Positions 5,083 through 6,243 of a stretch of 6,243 bases of DNA are shown piece by piece. The stretch's first letter is position 1; each line of letters begins with the position of its first letter. The DNA comes from Gammaproteobacteria bacterium (GTDB lineage: Bacteria > Pseudomonadota > Gammaproteobacteria > HK1). A program made the translations under genes and the position numbers. The stretch lies in contig JAJECB010000292.1 in NCBI GenBank assembly GCA_022822245.1, forward strand, positions 1 through 6,243. The letters are read 5' to 3'. Below the pieces are notes generated by a model that was not told the DNA's origin, did not search any database, and worked only from the letters and a program-made list of their open reading frames with translations.

Positions 5083-6183
5083 TCACGGCCCTCGGGCCGG
5101 GCGGATCCTCCAGACGAGAGCGTCCCCGTCGACGTCGGCGTCAACCGCCATGAACTCGCGGTGTGAATGGACCGCTCCTCGCCAGAGCTCGATCCAGCAG
5201 GCAAGCAGTTGGTCGCGCTCGGGGCCGGCGAGACCCCGCGCGATCCGGAGGCCGGTGTGGCGGAGGGCAACGCCGCCGCCCGGCCCGGCGTCTTCCACCT
5301 CGGCCGCATCGCCCATGCCGTGGAACATGGCTCGCAGGAACGCGGCCGCTTCCTTCGGCCCGCCATCCACCCCGCCCACCGCGCCCGCCAGGTGGCGCCG
5401 GTTCTGAAGACCCGTCAACCGTGCGGCGAGCTTTCCGTGCTCCAGCGTCTTCACCTCTCCGATCACCGGAACCAGCTCGCGAATCCCATTCCGGATGAAC
5501 TCGACGGCGTAGTTCCGGTTCGCTCTCGCGACGCGCGCTTCGCTCCATTCGTCCGGGGGCGGGACGGGCTGACGCTCCGGGTCGAAGGCGGGCGGGCGTT
5601 CGTGGGGCGCGAAGACCAGGCGCTCGTCCTCGCCGAGGTCGCGGTCATGCTCCCGGAAGTATCCGCAGAGGCCGAACTCGCCGCTCATGTCCTCGGACAC
5701 GCACACGAATCCGAGCCGCGGATTGTCGAGCGACACGCCGTTTTGCGCGTACCAGCCCCGGAGAAACCCGCGGCTCGCCTCGATCGGGACGCCGCAGATG
5801 GCCGGCCCGTCGTACATCCACCGCGGATACCGGAACCGGACCCAGGCCTTGGCGGCGGACTCTTCCATGTACTCGACTTCGACCCCGCCCATGCGGTTCG
5901 AGAGGACGTGGTACTTCGCGCACGCCACCGCGTGCGGCTCCCCGTCGAGCCCCAGCTTCCGGAAGCTCGAAAGGAACTTCTCCTCATGCTGGCGGCGGAA
6001 GAGCCGGAACATCCAGTCACCGACGACCTCCGGCCCTTCGCGGGTCGCGATCATGAGCTCGAGGCCGAGGAGATACTGGTGGTGGAGCCTCGCCTGCGCG
6101 GCCACCGCCGGAGAGGTCGAGTCTTCTGCCGAAGCTGTTCGCATGGATTCGTCCGAGTCCGGGCAAGAGCCACTCCCGGTCAT
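5083..6183 (-). CDS. Uncharacterised conserved-looking protein ahead of arsC
   Basis: This is a 366-residue protein with ATG at 6183. A TTG two codons earlier (6189) and a second ATG at 6144 are alternative starts; the first ~30 residues are Ser/Asp-rich and may not be translated. No clear Shine-Dalgarno supports any of them. I cannot name its family, though it looks like a real soluble protein: dense in Trp, Tyr and Cys, with codon use like its neighbours. Striking stretches are CAKYHVLSNRMGGVEVEY (~88-105), AWVRFRYPRWMYDGPAICGV (~113-132), NGVSLDNPRLGFVCVSEDMSGEFG (~148-171, split in two strands), RANRNYAVEFIRNGI (~220-234) and, near the end, LLACWIELWRGAVHSHREF. A small-molecule enzyme is plausible: the Cys, His and Asn residues in these blocks are candidate active-site positions, but this is inference. 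There is no signal peptide or membrane segment. It is the first gene of the minus-strand row leading to arsC and the flavin reductase. Confidence 0.85.
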   Translation of the reverse strand: MTGSGSCPDSDESMRTASAEDSTSPAVAAQARLHHQYLLGLELMIATREGPEVVGDWMFRLFRRQHEEKFLSSFRKLGLDGEPHAVACAKYHVLSNRMGGVEVEYMEESAAKAWVRFRYPRWMYDGPAICGVPIEASRGFLRGWYAQNGVSLDNPRLGFVCVSEDMSGEFGLCGYFREHDRDLGEDERLVFAPHERPPAFDPERQPVPPPDEWSEARVARANRNYAVEFIRNGIRELVPVIGEVKTLEHGKLAARLTGLQNRRHLAGAVGGVDGGPKEAAAFLRAMFHGMGDAAEVEDAGPGGGVALRHTGLRIARGLAGPERDQLLACWIELWRGAVHSHREFMAVDADVDGDALVWRIRPARGP

Positions 6184-6223
6184 GTCCAACGCGCAGGATT
6201 CAACGCGCGGGTCGGCCGTCCGG

Positions 6224-6237
6224 GCCGCCCGGGCGGC
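6224..6237. repeat. Perfect 14-bp GC palindrome upstream of the 366-aa gene
   Basis: GCCGCCC followed directly by GGGCGGC forms a perfect palindrome 41-54 bp upstream of the minus-strand ATG at 6183. It could be a regulator-binding site or part of a terminator belonging to a gene beyond the window edge. In DNA this GC-rich a palindrome made only of G and C is weak evidence. Confidence 0.3.
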
Positions 6238-6243
6238 GCGGTG

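Noticed and set aside
4094..5407. 437-codon plus-strand open frame
   Set aside because: It lies antisense to the flavin reductase, arsC and the 366-aa gene, all with clear or coherent protein patterns. Its translation is Arg/Ala/Val-rich without domains, as expected from GC-rich shadow frames.

Overview
The window is high-GC bacterial DNA. Long antisense open frames and G/C-rich third codon positions are present throughout, and GTG is used freely as a start codon. Nothing in it fixes the taxon: there is no rRNA, tRNA or marker gene. The gene content (DUF4143 ATPase, PIN and nucleotidyltransferase modules, DJ-1/PfpI protein, flavin reductase, ArsC) fits a free-living high-GC bacterium such as Gemmatimonadota, Acidobacteriota or a proteobacterium, but that is only a guess.

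The left part (1-2820) looks like an accessory or defence-flavoured region. It opens inside the Walker A motif of an AAA_14/DUF4143 ATPase (+). A minus-strand pair follows: a 108-aa antitoxin-like protein overlapping by 17 bp the start of a PIN-domain toxin gene. That toxin gene keeps only its first ~20 codons and then runs into the C-terminal coding fragment of something else, so the toxin is probably dead. After a divergent intergenic region of about 170 bp comes a 359-aa protein (+) that joins an MNT-type nucleotidyltransferase domain to a HEPN-like helical region and ends in a 10-residue repeat. A perfect 8-bp hairpin lies directly after its stop codon.

The gap from 2820 to 3230 holds no intact gene. 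It holds that hairpin and a possible decayed minus-strand gene whose frame would be restored by removing one copy of a 7-bp tandem repeat.

The right part (3231-6183) reads as ordinary metabolic or stress genes. A DJ-1/PfpI protein very like isonitrile hydratase lies on the plus strand. It converges with a minus-strand row of three genes, transcribed in the order: uncharacterised 366-aa protein, glutaredoxin-type arsenate reductase ArsC, flavin reductase-like protein. The first two are tightly spaced and could be co-transcribed; the flavin reductase follows after 99 bp. No arsR, arsB or acr3 is in view, so the arsenic role of the row is not confirmed by context.

I found no CRISPR array, insertion sequence, RNA gene or replication origin. 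The best leads for novelty are the MNT-HEPN single-chain protein with an apparently missing third catalytic acid, the broken PIN locus with its surviving antitoxin-like gene, and the uncharacterised 366-aa protein ahead of ArsC.
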